A DNA stretch of 64,000 bases from Sphingomonas sanxanigenens DSM 19645 = NX02 (GTDB lineage Bacteria; Pseudomonadota; Alphaproteobacteria; Sphingomonadales; Sphingomonadaceae): assembly GCF_000512205.2 (NCBI RefSeq), contig NZ_CP006644.1:2288520-2352519 (forward strand). Reading direction: 5' to 3'. Under the pieces are notes generated by a model. It did no database searches. It was not told the DNA's origin and worked only from the letters and a program-made list of their open reading frames with translations. The position numbers were made by a program, and so were the translations under genes. This document shows positions 63,197 through 64,000 of the stretch, in pieces (position 1 is the stretch's first letter; each line of letters starts with the position of its first letter).

Positions 63197-64000
63197 TCAG
63201 GCGAGGATCGGCTGGTGGCCGCCATTTTCGGCGAGCGCTTCCTGCCGGTAGAGGTTGAGCGAACGCATCACCGGCAGGTCGTGGAACGAGAACAGGCAGG
63301 CATCCTCGCTGTCCGAGAGGTTCACATGTTCGTGGAACATCCAGGAGGGCACGCAGAAGATATCGCGTTCCTGCCAGTCGAAACGCTGGCCGTTGATGAT
63401 CGAATAGCCACGGCCCTTGCAGCACTGGTAGAGGAAGCTGCCGACCTCGCGGTGCGCCTTCGTATGTTCGCCGGGGCGCAGCATCTGGATCGAGGCGCCC
63501 ATCGTCGTCATCACCGGGCCGCCGGTGCTGGGATCGACATAATCCATGTGGATGCCGTCGAACGGCGAGCCTTCGCTGACCTTGGCTGCGCGCAGCAGCG
63601 CCTCGTAGGTCGGCGCCCATTCATATTTGAACAGCGGCGAGTAGCGCTTGGACCAGTTTTCGCCGGCCGGACGCAGGCCGGGATTGCCCCAGCGCATCGT
63701 CGTGTCGTCGACCGGGAAGGTCACCGCCTGCTGCAGATCCGGATGGACCTCGTAGAAATTGGCTTCGAGCGCGTTCATCAGCGGGATGTCCAGCCCGTCC
63801 TGCCAGATGCAGGTCGTGCCTTCCTCCCCCACGCCATGTTCGTGCCAGGTGCCGTTTGGCGTCAGCACGAAATCATTGGCGTTGAGCGGCATCTTGTGGC
63901 CGTCGACATTGGTGAAGGCGCCCTCCCCCTCCATGATGAAGCGGATGGCGGAGGCCGAGTGGCGATGGCTGGAGGCCACTTCGCCCGGGTTCATCACCTG
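63197..64000 (-). CDS. Gentisate 1,2-dioxygenase, 5' end beyond the window
   Basis: The frame is open through the window edge, giving the C-terminal ~267 residues of a bicupin dioxygenase of about 350 residues. Conserved parts are VMNPGEVASSHRHSASAIRFIMEGEG with the iron-ligand histidines, NDFVLTPNGTWHEHGVGEEGTTCIW in the first cupin, and GEHTKAHREVGSFLYQCCKGRG with RDIFCVPSWMFHEHVNL in the second. It opens the gentisate ring between C1 and C2 to maleylpyruvate. The first visible codons (QVM) are internal; the start lies outside the window. It leads the cluster with the FAH hydrolase, hydroxylase, thioesterase and MarR genes. Confidence 0.9.
   Translation of the reverse strand, partial: QVMNPGEVASSHRHSASAIRFIMEGEGAFTNVDGHKMPLNANDFVLTPNGTWHEHGVGEEGTTCIWQDGLDIPLMNALEANFYEVHPDLQQAVTFPVDDTTMRWGNPGLRPAGENWSKRYSPLFKYEWAPTYEALLRAAKVSEGSPFDGIHMDYVDPSTGGPVMTTMGASIQMLRPGEHTKAHREVGSFLYQCCKGRGYSIINGQRFDWQERDIFCVPSWMFHEHVNLSDSEDACLFSFHDLPVMRSLNLYRQEALAENGGHQPILA

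Overview
The window is high-GC DNA with tight, often 1-11 bp overlapping genes. Its gene content fits an alphaproteobacterium of the Sphingomonas type: an ETF-ubiquinone oxidoreductase, the MEP-pathway kinase IspE, RppH, RmuC, a TonB-dependent receptor, many alpha/beta hydrolases and an aromatic-acid pathway. The genus is an inference from gene content and protein style; no rRNA is present.

Layout. 1-14 kb is mostly housekeeping: a bestrophin-like channel (cut by the window edge), an ArsR/AHSA1 pair behind a perfect operator-like dyad, a moaB / lytic transglycosylase / uracil-glycosylase-like operon, ETF-QO, a TPR protein, ispE, two tandem orphan solute-binding lipoproteins and a ferredoxin-reductase-like flavoprotein. 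14-23 kb holds a tRNA-Met, a divergent pair of Crp/Fnr paralogues, hydrolases, a DUF481 beta-barrel, rppH, a histone-deacetylase-like enzyme, rmuC and a HAD phosphatase.

23.1-32.9 kb is the most unusual region. It is a translationally coupled four-gene operon: a membrane-anchored or secreted pentahaem cytochrome, a lipoprotein with two GlcG/HbpS-like domains, an outer-membrane beta-barrel, and a 1437-residue protein joining ten CxxCH haem sites to a C-terminal LVIVD-type propeller. It reads like a porin-cytochrome electron conduit with no recognisable inner-membrane quinol dehydrogenase nearby. A divergent gene encodes a three-helix membrane protein with a cyclic-nucleotide-binding-like domain (Popeye-like layout).

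33.7-54.2 kb is metabolic: two aldehyde dehydrogenases, an acetolactate-synthase-like ThDP enzyme, a prolyl oligopeptidase, a haloperoxidase, a TonB receptor, a ParS/RES toxin-antitoxin pair, a leucine-type amino-acid dehydrogenase coupled to a small ACT-like protein and divergent from an Lrp regulator, threonine aldolase, an AcuI-like reductase, an acyl-CoA ligase and gamma-glutamyltransferase.

54.2-58.5 kb contains an ECF41 sigma factor and its probable target, an AhpD-like carboxymuconolactone-decarboxylase-family gene. Both carry the motif TGTCACA-N16-CGTC. A complete 2688-bp IS66-family element (24/26-bp terminal repeats, 8-bp duplication CGAGCGTC) sits in the target gene's leader, between its promoter and its start codon. 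58.9-64 kb is a MarR-flanked salicyl-CoA/gentisate catabolic cluster; its gentisate dioxygenase gene runs off the window end.
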